From a virus, in the IMG/VR virus record IMGVR_UViG_3300035162_001372, positions 1-26,023 of that record: 26,023 nucleotides of DNA; one strand, written 5' to 3'. Position 1 is the stretch's first letter, and each line of letters starts with the position of its first letter. This document shows, piece after piece, positions 16,938 to 22,718 of this stretch. A program made the translations under genes and the position numbers. A model generated the notes under the pieces. The model ran no database searches and was not told where the DNA came from. It saw nothing but the letters and a program-made list of their open reading frames with translations.

Positions 16938-17302
16938 GAACTATTTTTTGCGGGTATAGCTAAAATAATCTCTTTCTTTATTTCGAAACACTCGGTGTAC
17001 CCGCCAAAGTGGTGCTCGGGTACATACTTATACTGTTTATATTCTTCGTGCAATGCTTGTTCTAGCGTCCATACATTAAAAAGTGAGTCGTGATAAGTTC
17101 TCTGTATACGAATATCATATCCTTTGAACCCACGACTCCTCTTCAACACATCTTTCCAATTCCTTCCTGAAGCGATGCCTATCTTGAGACATTCTCGCTT
17201 CATAGTGCGGGTATTAACCAGTACTACGCAATAGAGTACCCCCTCACGGGTAGCTTCTTCAGGATGATTCTGAAAATAAGTAAGGTTATAAACTCCACTC
17301 AT
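16934..17302 (-). CDS. GIY-YIG-type nuclease domain protein (T5orf172/MUG113-like)
   Basis: This 122-aa protein has the GIY-YIG layout of the T5orf172/MUG113 group: LYCVVLV (23-29), LKIGIA (39-44), an arginine-rich segment (R55, R57), LEQALHEEY (80-88) and G-G-Y-T-E104-C-F. It may be a DNA-nicking or repair nuclease, or a homing-type element; it has no extra DNA-binding domain. It lies between the two halves of the NAD+ ligase. Its TGA stop is inside the -35 box of the next promoter, and its start overlaps the preceding gene by four bases. Confidence 0.75.
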   Translation of the reverse strand: MSGVYNLTYFQNHPEEATREGVLYCVVLVNTRTMKRECLKIGIASGRNWKDVLKRSRGFKGYDIRIQRTYHDSLFNVWTLEQALHEEYKQYKYVPEHHFGGYTECFEIKKEIILAIPAKNSS

Positions 17303-17598
17303 CTAATAATTTTAGGGAACTGGATAACATTGTCGTTAGTTTTATCTTCTACAGAATCGCTAGACTCTGATACATAAATAATACCATCTTCAACGTCTTC
17401 TAAACGCTTCTCAAATTCTGGGTCAAGATATGCTTCTAAAGCAGTAATCCAGCCTCTCAGAATCTTTTCACGAGTTTCTTGTTTGATCGACCAGAAATAA
17501 TCGTATAAGCCTGTGGCTGATACATAATGATTTCCGTTGTCCTTCAGACCAACCCACCCAAAAATGTTCTCGTCTTCAGTATCTCTATCATCAAACAT
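17299..17598 (-). CDS. Unknown acidic protein (99 aa)
   Basis: This acidic protein (MFDDRDTEDENIFGW at the start, many Asp and Glu) has a central aromatic/helical stretch (YDYFWSIKQETREKILRGW) and a basic C-terminal end. There is no recognised family, membrane segment or signal. It overlaps the ligase N-terminal gene by eight bases and the GIY-YIG gene by four, so it belongs to the same transcript. High acidity would fit a protein-interaction or DNA-mimic role, but this is speculation. Confidence 0.7.
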   Translation of the reverse strand: MFDDRDTEDENIFGWVGLKDNGNHYVSATGLYDYFWSIKQETREKILRGWITALEAYLDPEFEKRLEDVEDGIIYVSESSDSVEDKTNDNVIQFPKIIR

Positions 17599-18541
17599 TC
17601 ACTTCTCCTTCTATGCGTCTCACGACTCTTGGTATAATTTCACCGGATCGAATTACTTCGACAGTACATCCTATCTCAAGGTTAAGCTCGTTGATATACC
17701 GCATATTATGTAATGTGGCACGACCAACAGTAGCTTCTCCAATGAGTACAGGCTCTAGGATAGCAACGGGGGATACCACTCCGGATTTCCCCACTTGCCA
17801 TATCACATCAAGTAGTCGTGTAACGACACCTGGAGGTTTTTCTTTCAAAGCAAAGGCACCACGAGGATGGTGAGAGGTGTAACCCATCTCTTCATACTCC
17901 GCATTGTTATCAACACGAAACACTAACCCATCCTGTGGGTATCCTGTCCAATCGGATGCAAGAACAGTGTCGAAATTGTCCGTAGAGAGATTCGACATGT
18001 CTTCCGTCCACAACTTTTCCACACGAGGCTGAATATCATAAGCCACGAAGCGAACTTCTCGGGTGAGAAACTCTTCTTCAGACTTGAGATTCAACGCACC
18101 AGAAGCATAGTTTCTAGCGTTAGGAATAGTCTCCGGGGCAACAACTTCTCCCGTAATCTGAACAACACCCTTACGAGTGATGCTAGTAGGGACAAGATGT
18201 TTAACTTTATTCATAATATTTCTACCCTTCCTACCATTACCCCGAGTAAGAGCCAGCACTAATTCACCATCGTAGTAGCCCAGCGAAACCGCTGCTCCAT
18301 CTAACTTGGGTGTGATTATTGTTGCTCCTGCCGTGTGGTCGTAAGGAGGGTGTTCTTCACCTACAAATGCTTTCTGCAAGCTATACATAGGATACATGTG
18401 ATCGAACTCAAAGAATTCGTCACTATAACCTACTAAAGCGTAGTCAGCATCTGCGGCAAGAACATCAAACTCAGCGTCAGAAATTATGGGGTTGCCCTCA
18501 TAATAAGCTTTGGCTGCTTTGGCTAGAAACATATTAGTCAT
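17591..18541 (-). CDS. ligA: NAD+-dependent DNA ligase, N-terminal subunit (adenylation and OB domains)
   Basis: This encodes the catalytic half of a split NAD+ ligase. A Ia-like segment (AYYEGNPIISDAEFDVL, 12-28) for NAD+ binding is followed by the nucleotidyltransferase domain with PMYSLQKAF (51-59), the adenylated lysine in K79-L-D-G82, TGEVV and DGLVFR motifs, and an OB fold (WQVGKSGVVSPVAILEPV). The sequence stops after the OB fold; the zinc finger, HhH and BRCT parts are at 16129-16881. The Ia region is shorter than in bacterial LigA. ATG with AAGG upstream, and a consensus promoter (18565-18593) giving a leader of about 17 bases. Confidence 0.93.
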   Translation of the reverse strand: MTNMFLAKAAKAYYEGNPIISDAEFDVLAADADYALVGYSDEFFEFDHMYPMYSLQKAFVGEEHPPYDHTAGATIITPKLDGAAVSLGYYDGELVLALTRGNGRKGRNIMNKVKHLVPTSITRKGVVQITGEVVAPETIPNARNYASGALNLKSEEEFLTREVRFVAYDIQPRVEKLWTEDMSNLSTDNFDTVLASDWTGYPQDGLVFRVDNNAEYEEMGYTSHHPRGAFALKEKPPGVVTRLLDVIWQVGKSGVVSPVAILEPVLIGEATVGRATLHNMRYINELNLEIGCTVEVIRSGEIIPRVVRRIEGEVNV

Positions 18542-18564
18542 AAATACCTTGATTTAAAAAGAAT

Positions 18565-18593
18565 ATTATGAGGGCATTTCGGTAAAATGTCAA
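18565..18593 (-). promoter_or_regulatory. Sigma70 promoter for the ligase N-terminal half
   Basis: Minus strand: -35 TTGACA (18593-18588), 17-bp spacer, -10 CATAAT (18570-18565, one mismatch), preceded by AAAAATAGTTC. The TAG in this upstream box is the stop codon of the PC4-like gene. Confidence 0.9.
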
Positions 18594-18596
18594 GAA

Positions 18597-18875
18597 CTAT
18601 TTTTGATATAGCTCTCGAATAATGTCTCCGAAATGTTCCTCTAGTACTTGTTTACTCTCTGCTAGAGATAGAATCTCCGCCATAGCAATAAACAATTCTT
18701 TTGAGGTTTCGACTTCAAGAGGGATAGAAAGACCTTTATTAGAGGGCTTCCACTCTTCATCAAAATCGAGAAAGTACTCCCGAAAATGAAGATATTCTTC
18801 CTCTCGAAACTCATTCACCGTTAGGCGAACCTGTCTATAAGGTTCAGATACGATAATTTTCGAGTATGCGTCCAT
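18597..18875 (-). CDS. PC4-like single-stranded DNA-binding protein
   Basis: The central segment from R17 to about residue 55 matches the PC4/p15 fold pattern: VRLTVNEF, then HFREYFLDFD, then W42-K-P-x2-KG48-L-S-I-P-L, corresponding to the PC4 R-E-Y ... K-P-x2-KGI-x-L core. PC4 proteins form dimers that bind single-stranded DNA; phage T5 encodes a homologue implicated in recombination-dependent replication. A C-terminal helix follows. I use the ATG at 18875, which overlaps the previous TGA (TGATG) and has GAGGA upstream; the in-frame TTG one codon earlier is less likely. Length is 92 aa. Confidence 0.8.
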   Translation of the reverse strand: MDAYSKIIVSEPYRQVRLTVNEFREEEYLHFREYFLDFDEEWKPSNKGLSIPLEVETSKELFIAMAEILSLAESKQVLEEHFGDIIRELYQK

Positions 18876-19138
18876 CAATCATTCCTCAGCACTGTGGATA
18901 AGGGCACGACCGATGTAACATTGTCAGCTTTCATAAGGCGAAAGGAATCTGTATCCCAACAAAACATTAGGACAGTTTCTTCATCTTCTTTCGCTCTATT
19001 TTTCTTGTCTTGAATATAAGGAGTGGAGAAGTCAATAGTACAAACATTGTACTTTGTCTTACGGGAGTTTGGGCTCCTATAAGTTATTACTGCATCTCCA
19101 GCACTCGTTATTTTCTTTCTTAGCTCGTCTTTTTTCAC
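18875..19138 (-). CDS. Small basic protein, SH3-like beta-barrel (DUF2693-like)
   Basis: This 87-aa protein begins MKKDELRKKITS and ends LMFCWDTDSFRLMKADNVTSVVPL. The closing pattern, a Trp-containing strand followed by an FR-x-M/I-x2-D/N-x-V strand, resembles small phage SH3-fold proteins (DUF2693-type). The function is unknown; a nucleic-acid-linked role is likely from its neighbours. The start is GTG (19138-19136) with GGAG six bases upstream; the ribosome site directly follows the base of an RNA hairpin (19151-19188), so folding could affect translation. Confidence 0.72.
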   Translation of the reverse strand: MKKDELRKKITSAGDAVITYRSPNSRKTKYNVCTIDFSTPYIQDKKNRAKEDEETVLMFCWDTDSFRLMKADNVTSVVPLSTVLRND

Positions 19139-19150
19139 TTGTTACTCCAG

Positions 19151-19188
19151 TATTACGTGAGCAAAACCTCTTTTGCTTCATTGTAATA
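19151..19188 (-). other. Two-part RNA hairpin in leader of the SH3-like gene
   Basis: Inverted repeats TATTAC/GTAATA (19151-19156 with 19183-19188, 6 bp) enclose AGCAAAA/TTTTGCT (19160-19166 with 19171-19177, 7 bp), separated by a small internal loop and capped by a 4-base loop (GAGG on the minus strand). On the minus strand the 3' base of the stem lies just before the GGAG ribosome site of the next gene. It is not followed by a T run, so it is not a simple terminator. Confidence 0.6.
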
Positions 19189-19202
19189 TCGTGAACTAAC
19201 AG

Positions 19203-19255
19203 TGGTTGCCCCACGAAGATGGCTGAGCGGCTAAGCGCAACCAAGCTTCGTGGGG
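19203..19255 (-). other. Interleaved perfect inverted repeats (possible switch or processed RNA)
   Basis: Two perfect inverted repeats are interleaved: TGGTTGC (19203-19209) with GCAACCA (19237-19243), 7 bp; and CCCCACGAAG (19209-19218) with CTTCGTGGGG (19246-19255), 10 bp. The order A-B-A'-B' allows alternative hairpins or a pseudoknot. On the plus strand the 10-bp stem is followed by ACTTTTTA, but there is no plus-strand gene here. On the minus strand it follows the 119-aa gene by five bases and has no T run. Its role is unknown. Confidence 0.7.
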
Positions 19256-19260
19256 ACTTT

Positions 19261-19620
19261 TTATGCCGCTACTTTAGCGAGCGCGTCGGCAAAATACTGG
19301 GCAGCTTTGCCCGTCAGCTTAGAAACAATATCTTCGTCAATAGCTACACCAGCATCTGTAAGAGCTGCTGTGAGTGCTTCTTGAGCACCAGCCTTACTGA
19401 TTCGAGTTCCACCAGTAGGGGCAGCTTTAGCACCGCCACTAGCAGCAGGAGTTTTCTTAACATATACCCCAGCTTTTGTTAGAATCATTCGTACACCGTT
19501 AGGGCTTTCACCCATTTCTTCGGCAATACTTTTTACAATTTCCATACTATTTTCTGGAGTTGGTTCTTCGTTCGTGTAGGCTTCGATAGCCTGTGCTTTA
19601 GATTCGTCTGTCCAAGGCAT
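19261..19620 (-). CDS. Myb/SANT-like DNA-binding protein (119 aa)
   Basis: A single N-terminal domain, PWTDESKAQAIEAY ... SIAEEMGESPNGVRMILTKAG (about residues 2-52), matches the repeats of the 240-aa protein at 15402-16124. It is followed by an Ala/Gly/Thr linker with Lys (TPAASGGAKAAPTGG) and a C-terminal helical domain (about 75-119). A DNA-binding or regulatory role is likely. The frame is open to 19737, but that ATG would fall at or before the transcription start expected from the promoter at 19738-19766. The ATG at 19620 has a fine AGGAG seven bases upstream, so I use it; this leaves a leader of about 110 bases. Confidence 0.82.
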   Translation of the reverse strand: MPWTDESKAQAIEAYTNEEPTPENSMEIVKSIAEEMGESPNGVRMILTKAGVYVKKTPAASGGAKAAPTGGTRISKAGAQEALTAALTDAGVAIDEDIVSKLTGKAAQYFADALAKVAA

Positions 19621-19737
19621 CTTTCTGCTCCTGTTAGGTTTAAATGGTAGACCGGCAGCATTGCCTGTCTGGTCAAGTTGTCTCATGTAAAAATTGTAGC
19701 CCACTTTTTTTGGTCTCTTCTCAATCTTTGAAAACAT

Positions 19738-19766
19738 ATTATAAGGGCTTTAGATAAGTATGTCAA
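19738..19766 (-). promoter_or_regulatory. Sigma70 promoter for the Myb-like/PC4-like operon
   Basis: Minus strand: perfect -35 TTGACA (19766-19761), 17-bp spacer, perfect -10 TATAAT (19743-19738). The TGA in the -35 box is the stop codon of the upstream membrane-protein gene. The upstream box is CAATTATTC, slightly different from the AAAAATAGTTC seen in others. The expected start is near 19731. Confidence 0.92.
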
Positions 19767-20017
19767 GAATAATTGTCTCTTATGTACTCAACAATATTTT
19801 TATAATAGTTCTCGCTACGGAATATAAAAATTAGAAAAAATATTGGGGCAAGGGCAGTTACTAATACAATAGTAGTTGCGTAGTACACAAAACTTTCGGT
19901 CATACCTAGAGTAAGTTGAGCGGCACGAATAGCTTTAATTTGTAGCCACATTACACAAAGCACTGTGGTAATACAAAATATAGCATAGTAACTAAATGCG
20001 TCCAGTATTAATTCCAT
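19763..20017 (-). CDS. Small membrane protein (84 aa, two transmembrane segments)
   Basis: Two strongly hydrophobic segments (about residues 5-26 and 43-67: FSYYAIFCITTVLCVMWLQI and YYATTIVLVTALAPIFFLIF) are joined by a short loop containing IKAIRAAQLTLGMTES; the tail is charged. It is predicted to insert in the host inner membrane. The role is unknown; small phage membrane proteins often act in superinfection exclusion or lysis control. It overlaps the upstream helix-turn-helix gene by 26 bp, and its stop is embedded in the next promoter. Confidence 0.75.
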   Translation of the reverse strand: MELILDAFSYYAIFCITTVLCVMWLQIKAIRAAQLTLGMTESFVYYATTIVLVTALAPIFFLIFIFRSENYYKNIVEYIRDNYS

Positions 20018-20639
20018 AAGTTTTCAAATGCTCCAATTTACCGAGATCATACGCGGGAACAAAAGCATTATAGCCTCCCCCAATATTGTCCTCGTTACTT
20101 AACTCTCTTATCCATACACGATAACAGGCTCCGTAACCTTGTTCGTGTTTGGCATCAAGAGTTGCCATTACTTCACACGAAGTGTGGTACTTGGCTGACC
20201 AAGCAACTTCCCCAACAGAAAAATCGCTTGAGGTACACTCATCAGGAAGATATTCTACCTCGTATCGTTCATCTCCGGCTACCCTTCCAGGCACGCCTAA
20301 CGTCTCCACAATGTTTTTGACAAAGGAGACAGAGCGAAATATTCTTCTAGCAATGTCAGTAAAACTTTGGCCTACTAGGTAAGACTCTACGATTTCTGCA
20401 ATTTCAGCATTGTCAGCGGGTCTGCCACGCTTCTGGGCTTTTCGGGTTTTTCTATACTCTTGGTCGCTCTCATAATCTTCAATAACTTTAGTAAGGCGAC
20501 TGGTATTATAGCTAATATTAAGAATACTACACGCTTCTTTTTTTGTAATCGGCTTTTCCGCTGACAAAAGTCGTATAACCTTTTTAATGTTTGCATCAGT
20601 TAGATTTTCTCCTTCTTGTTTTTTAATACCTCTTCTCAT
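19992..20639 (-). CDS. Helix-turn-helix DNA-binding protein (215 aa)
   Basis: Two helix-turn-helix-like segments are visible, ITKKEACSILNISYNTSRLTK (about 31-51) and SFTDIARRIFRSVSFVKNIVE (about 92-112), separated by a basic stretch with an AT-hook-like core KRGRP (70-74). The C-terminal half (about 130-215) contains a Cys/Trp/Tyr-rich beta domain (AWSAKYHTSCE ... GYGACYRVWIREL) of unknown type. It probably binds DNA through the N-terminal half, as a regulator or recombination factor. The ATG is directly abutted to the stop of the upstream gene. Confidence 0.75.
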   Translation of the reverse strand: MRRGIKKQEGENLTDANIKKVIRLLSAEKPITKKEACSILNISYNTSRLTKVIEDYESDQEYRKTRKAQKRGRPADNAEIAEIVESYLVGQSFTDIARRIFRSVSFVKNIVETLGVPGRVAGDERYEVEYLPDECTSSDFSVGEVAWSAKYHTSCEVMATLDAKHEQGYGACYRVWIRELSNEDNIGGGYNAFVPAYDLGKLEHLKTYGINTGRI

Positions 20640-21242
20640 TTATGCTGCCCTTGTAATTCGTTGTTCATAGTCTGCGAAGTCTTCATCCCACCAGTAAGGC
20701 TTATCTCTATACTTCCAGCTTGCAAAAGTAGCTTTGTCAAGATGGTAGTAGCGTCGATAAGATTCTACTGGGTCGTCATAATCTTTTAGTTCCTCTGGCA
20801 TTGCAAGCCCAAAGGTGGTGAAGCCTAGACGTAGCATTCTCTTAGGCTCTGGTAATTTATTTACTACTTCGGCTATAGATTTGTGGTCTTTGCCATAGCG
20901 GTAACGATATTCTTCGTTAAGTGCATTACCGTAGCAGTGAGTCCATTCATGGTTATCTAGAGAAGACCTCGCCCATATTGTGCAAGGATGATTATACATC
21001 ATTGGTAGGTACGGGGTTAAGGGTCTTTCCTCTGAAGGAAGATGTTTGATTTCTGCCTTTAGACCGTTAAGATAGTCTCGTTCTGGTTTATCTAGTGCAC
21101 GGGGCACGAAGCCTAGATACTCATCAATCCATATGGAGGTACAAAGTATCTGGGCTACTTCCAGAGGCATTTTAACAATGTGTTTATCGACGTGAAACTC
21201 GGCACAACGGTCGAGGTCATCGTCAAGGTAAAATAAATTCAT
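20640..21242 (-). CDS. Conserved phage protein of unknown function (200 aa)
   Basis: The sequence follows a pattern I associate with a widespread family of phage hypothetical proteins: an N-terminal YLDDDLDRCAEFHVDKHIVKM, a central YNHPCTIWARSSLDNHEW, then YRYGKDHKS, a GFTTFGLAMPEE segment and a C-terminal YYHLDKATFASWKYRDKPYWW. Conserved His, Asp, Cys and Trp residues suggest an enzyme, but the activity is not established to my knowledge. It starts about 20 bases downstream of the transcription start predicted from the consensus promoter at 21269-21297, with AAGAG upstream of the ATG. Confidence 0.8.
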   Translation of the reverse strand: MNLFYLDDDLDRCAEFHVDKHIVKMPLEVAQILCTSIWIDEYLGFVPRALDKPERDYLNGLKAEIKHLPSEERPLTPYLPMMYNHPCTIWARSSLDNHEWTHCYGNALNEEYRYRYGKDHKSIAEVVNKLPEPKRMLRLGFTTFGLAMPEELKDYDDPVESYRRYYHLDKATFASWKYRDKPYWWDEDFADYEQRITRAA

Positions 21243-21268
21243 AACACACTCTTTTCACAATTTCCATA

Positions 21269-21297
21269 ATTATAACAGTTGAAGAAAAAAATGTCAA
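21269..21297 (-). promoter_or_regulatory. Sigma70 promoter for the HTH operon
   Basis: Minus strand: perfect TTGACA (21297-21292), 17-bp spacer, perfect TATAAT (21274-21269), preceded by CAAAAATAGTTC. The expected start is near 21262, giving a leader of about 20 bases. Confidence 0.93.
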
Positions 21298-21316
21298 GAA
21301 CTATTTTTGCCCTCAA

Positions 21317-21478
21317 CTACCAGTGATGCAGTGTATTAGCAATTATGAAGAAGCAGGTAACAAAGTTTACTAGAACGAGAATGCTACGAAACAGCATAAC
21401 GTGATTGTCGTAGCCTTCTGTTTTATCATCGCTAAAAGAACCGATAGCAAACTTCCAGATTGTAGTTAGCTTACGCAT
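21317..21478 (-). CDS. Small membrane protein (53 aa)
   Basis: ATG at 21478 overlaps the mazG stop by eight bases and the frame ends with TAG just before the next promoter. The peptide has a polar N-terminus (MRKLTTIWKFAIGSFSDDK) and one hydrophobic segment near the C-terminus (MLFRSILVLVNFVTCFFIIA, about residues 28-47), so it is predicted to be a single-pass membrane peptide. No family is recognised. Support is from position and coding pattern, not from homology. Confidence 0.65.
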   Translation of the reverse strand: MRKLTTIWKFAIGSFSDDKTEGYDNHVMLFRSILVLVNFVTCFFIIANTLHHW

Positions 21479-21722
21479 AATCCTGCTGCTTCATTTTGGT
21501 TAGGCGTTTCTGAACCAAATCCTCCAGGTTACTGCCCTCTACATGGTAGGCATCTTTAAGGATTCTAATCATGGCAATAACATCCGCCATTTCTTCCGTA
21601 AGATTTTGTAGATACTTAGGATCCTCTTCAGTTCCGTGTCTTAATACTTTAGAACACGCCCTAATTAACTCGCCACATTCTTCCATTGTAATTACTAGCT
21701 GTTTCAATTTATTCAATTCCAT
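21471..21722 (-). CDS. mazG: MazG-like nucleotide pyrophosphohydrolase
   Basis: This is an all-helical MazG-type NTP pyrophosphatase of 83 aa. The metal-binding pattern is present: E14-E15-x2-E18 (MEECGELIRA) and E44-x2-D47 (LTEEMADV). Such enzymes cleave NTPs or dNTPs to monophosphates; in phages they are thought to alter nucleotide pools or clear non-canonical nucleotides. Alteration of the host alarmone ppGpp has also been proposed. It lies between glutaredoxin and a small membrane gene and overlaps glutaredoxin by 14 bases. Confidence 0.88.
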   Translation of the reverse strand: MELNKLKQLVITMEECGELIRACSKVLRHGTEEDPKYLQNLTEEMADVIAMIRILKDAYHVEGSNLEDLVQKRLTKMKQQDYA

Positions 21723-21933
21723 TTGTGTATTCCATTAGCTCTTCGAACCCTCCGATGCACGTTCCATCTACAAAAATCTGAGGAAAGGTTTTAAATTTAA
21801 CCTTTGCCCACAGTTCCATAATAGTATAGTGATCGTCTAGGTGATAATACTTATAATCTAGTTTAAGGTTTTTGCATACGTTCTGTGCTTCCACGCAGAA
21901 GTTACAGTCCATCTTCCCATAAATCTCTATCAT
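21709..21933 (-). CDS. Glutaredoxin
   Basis: This is a compact thioredoxin-fold redox protein of 74 aa. The active site is C10-N-F-C13, followed by the cis-proline segment TFPQIFVDG and the glutathione-binding C-terminal IGGFEEL. It should reduce the C-terminal cysteines of NrdA (C582/C585) with glutathione. It is encoded some 18 kb away from nrdAB but on the same strand. Its ATG overlaps the previous stop (ATGA). Confidence 0.92.
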   Translation of the reverse strand: MIEIYGKMDCNFCVEAQNVCKNLKLDYKYYHLDDHYTIMELWAKVKFKTFPQIFVDGTCIGGFEELMEYTNGIE

Positions 21934-22064
21934 AGGTTTCTATTTTTTAAGAATGTAATGTACTCAGGCCATCTAAACAACCCACCCCTTATATGGCAGT
22001 AGAACAGTCCGTTATAGGGAGCTTTACTGACATCTTTCGCAAAATTTAATTGTGTCTGTCTCAT
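21930..22064 (-). CDS. Unknown small protein (44 aa)
   Basis: A short frame fills the gap between the FkbM gene and glutaredoxin. ATG at 22064 has an AAGGA ribosome site six bases upstream and the TGA overlaps the glutaredoxin ATG (ATGA). The peptide is basic and aromatic (KAPYNGLFYCHIRGGLFRWPEYI in part) with no membrane segment and no recognised family. The good ribosome site and tight coupling support it being real. Confidence 0.65.
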   Translation of the reverse strand: MRQTQLNFAKDVSKAPYNGLFYCHIRGGLFRWPEYITFLKNRNL

Positions 22065-22073
22065 AGTTTTTCC

Positions 22074-22718
22074 TTATTGTTGTGGCGCAAAAATATCATC
22101 TCTCATTAGCCTGTCTATTTTTACATAGTTAAATGTTTCCTTCATCCATTCTACTACCTTAGGAGCCCCTCCTAAAGAACCTCCGAAGCCTGGAATGAGT
22201 CCTTTATTCTCAAGCACTATTATTGGTTTACATAAATTTATAGTGTTTACAGCTCCTTTTAGAGCCTCTACTTCCGATCCTTCTATGTCAAACCATATTA
22301 AATTAACATTTCTTAACTCCAAAGAATCAAGGGGTACCACAGGTATACTTCCTGTATTGGACATATGTATTTGATTTGCACCATGATTTTTACTGTCTAT
22401 AACTACTTTATCCGCAGTGCCTTTAGCAGAACCCAGACCCATTCTATGTAGCTCTATACTTTTAATATGAGGCCTATCTGCTAGGTTTTGTTGAAAAGCT
22501 TGATAAGTTTCAGGAATAGGTTCAAAGGTTATTACTCTTTGAAAATATTCTGATAGTTTTATAGGGAATAATCCCGCGTTCCCTCCAGCCTGAACTACTG
22601 TATTCTTAGTTTTTACCAGGTCACAAATTACTTGCCCCTTCTGAGTCCATTCATTATAGACCGCAGGAGGAGTAGCTTCGTCTCCGTCTGGGAAGTATAA
22701 ATCTCTATATTTTTGCAT
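22074..22718 (-). CDS. FkbM-family SAM-dependent methyltransferase
   Basis: This is a class I methyltransferase of the FkbM type, which O-methylates sugars or other small groups. Motif I VVQAGGNAGLF (41-51), an acidic SAM-ribose motif TFEPIPETY (64-72) and the family hallmark FDIEGSEVEALKGA (143-156) are clear. Placed with a glycosyltransferase and a sulfotransferase, it probably modifies a glycan, either on the host surface or on the virion. It overlaps the endonuclease VII-like gene by 14 bp. Confidence 0.9.
   Translation of the reverse strand: MQKYRDLYFPDGDEATPPAVYNEWTQKGQVICDLVKTKNTVVQAGGNAGLFPIKLSEYFQRVITFEPIPETYQAFQQNLADRPHIKSIELHRMGLGSAKGTADKVVIDSKNHGANQIHMSNTGSIPVVPLDSLELRNVNLIWFDIEGSEVEALKGAVNTINLCKPIIVLENKGLIPGFGGSLGGAPKVVEWMKETFNYVKIDRLMRDDIFAPQQ

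Noticed and set aside
19085-19181. Short minus-strand open frame starting in the RNA hairpin upstream of the SH3-like gene
   Set aside because: No ribosome site, and it runs out of frame through the start of the downstream gene; the hairpin is a better explanation of the sequence.
19203-19255. Possible tRNA gene on the plus strand
   Set aside because: A D-arm-like stretch is present but there is no anticodon stem, no T-arm (no GTTCRA box) and no standard acceptor layout; the pairing is better explained by interleaved inverted repeats.
19203-19260. Plus-strand rho-independent terminator (10-bp stem followed by ACTTTTTA)
   Set aside because: No plus-strand gene exists nearby to terminate, and on the coding strand no T run follows the stem; kept as a structure of unknown role instead.
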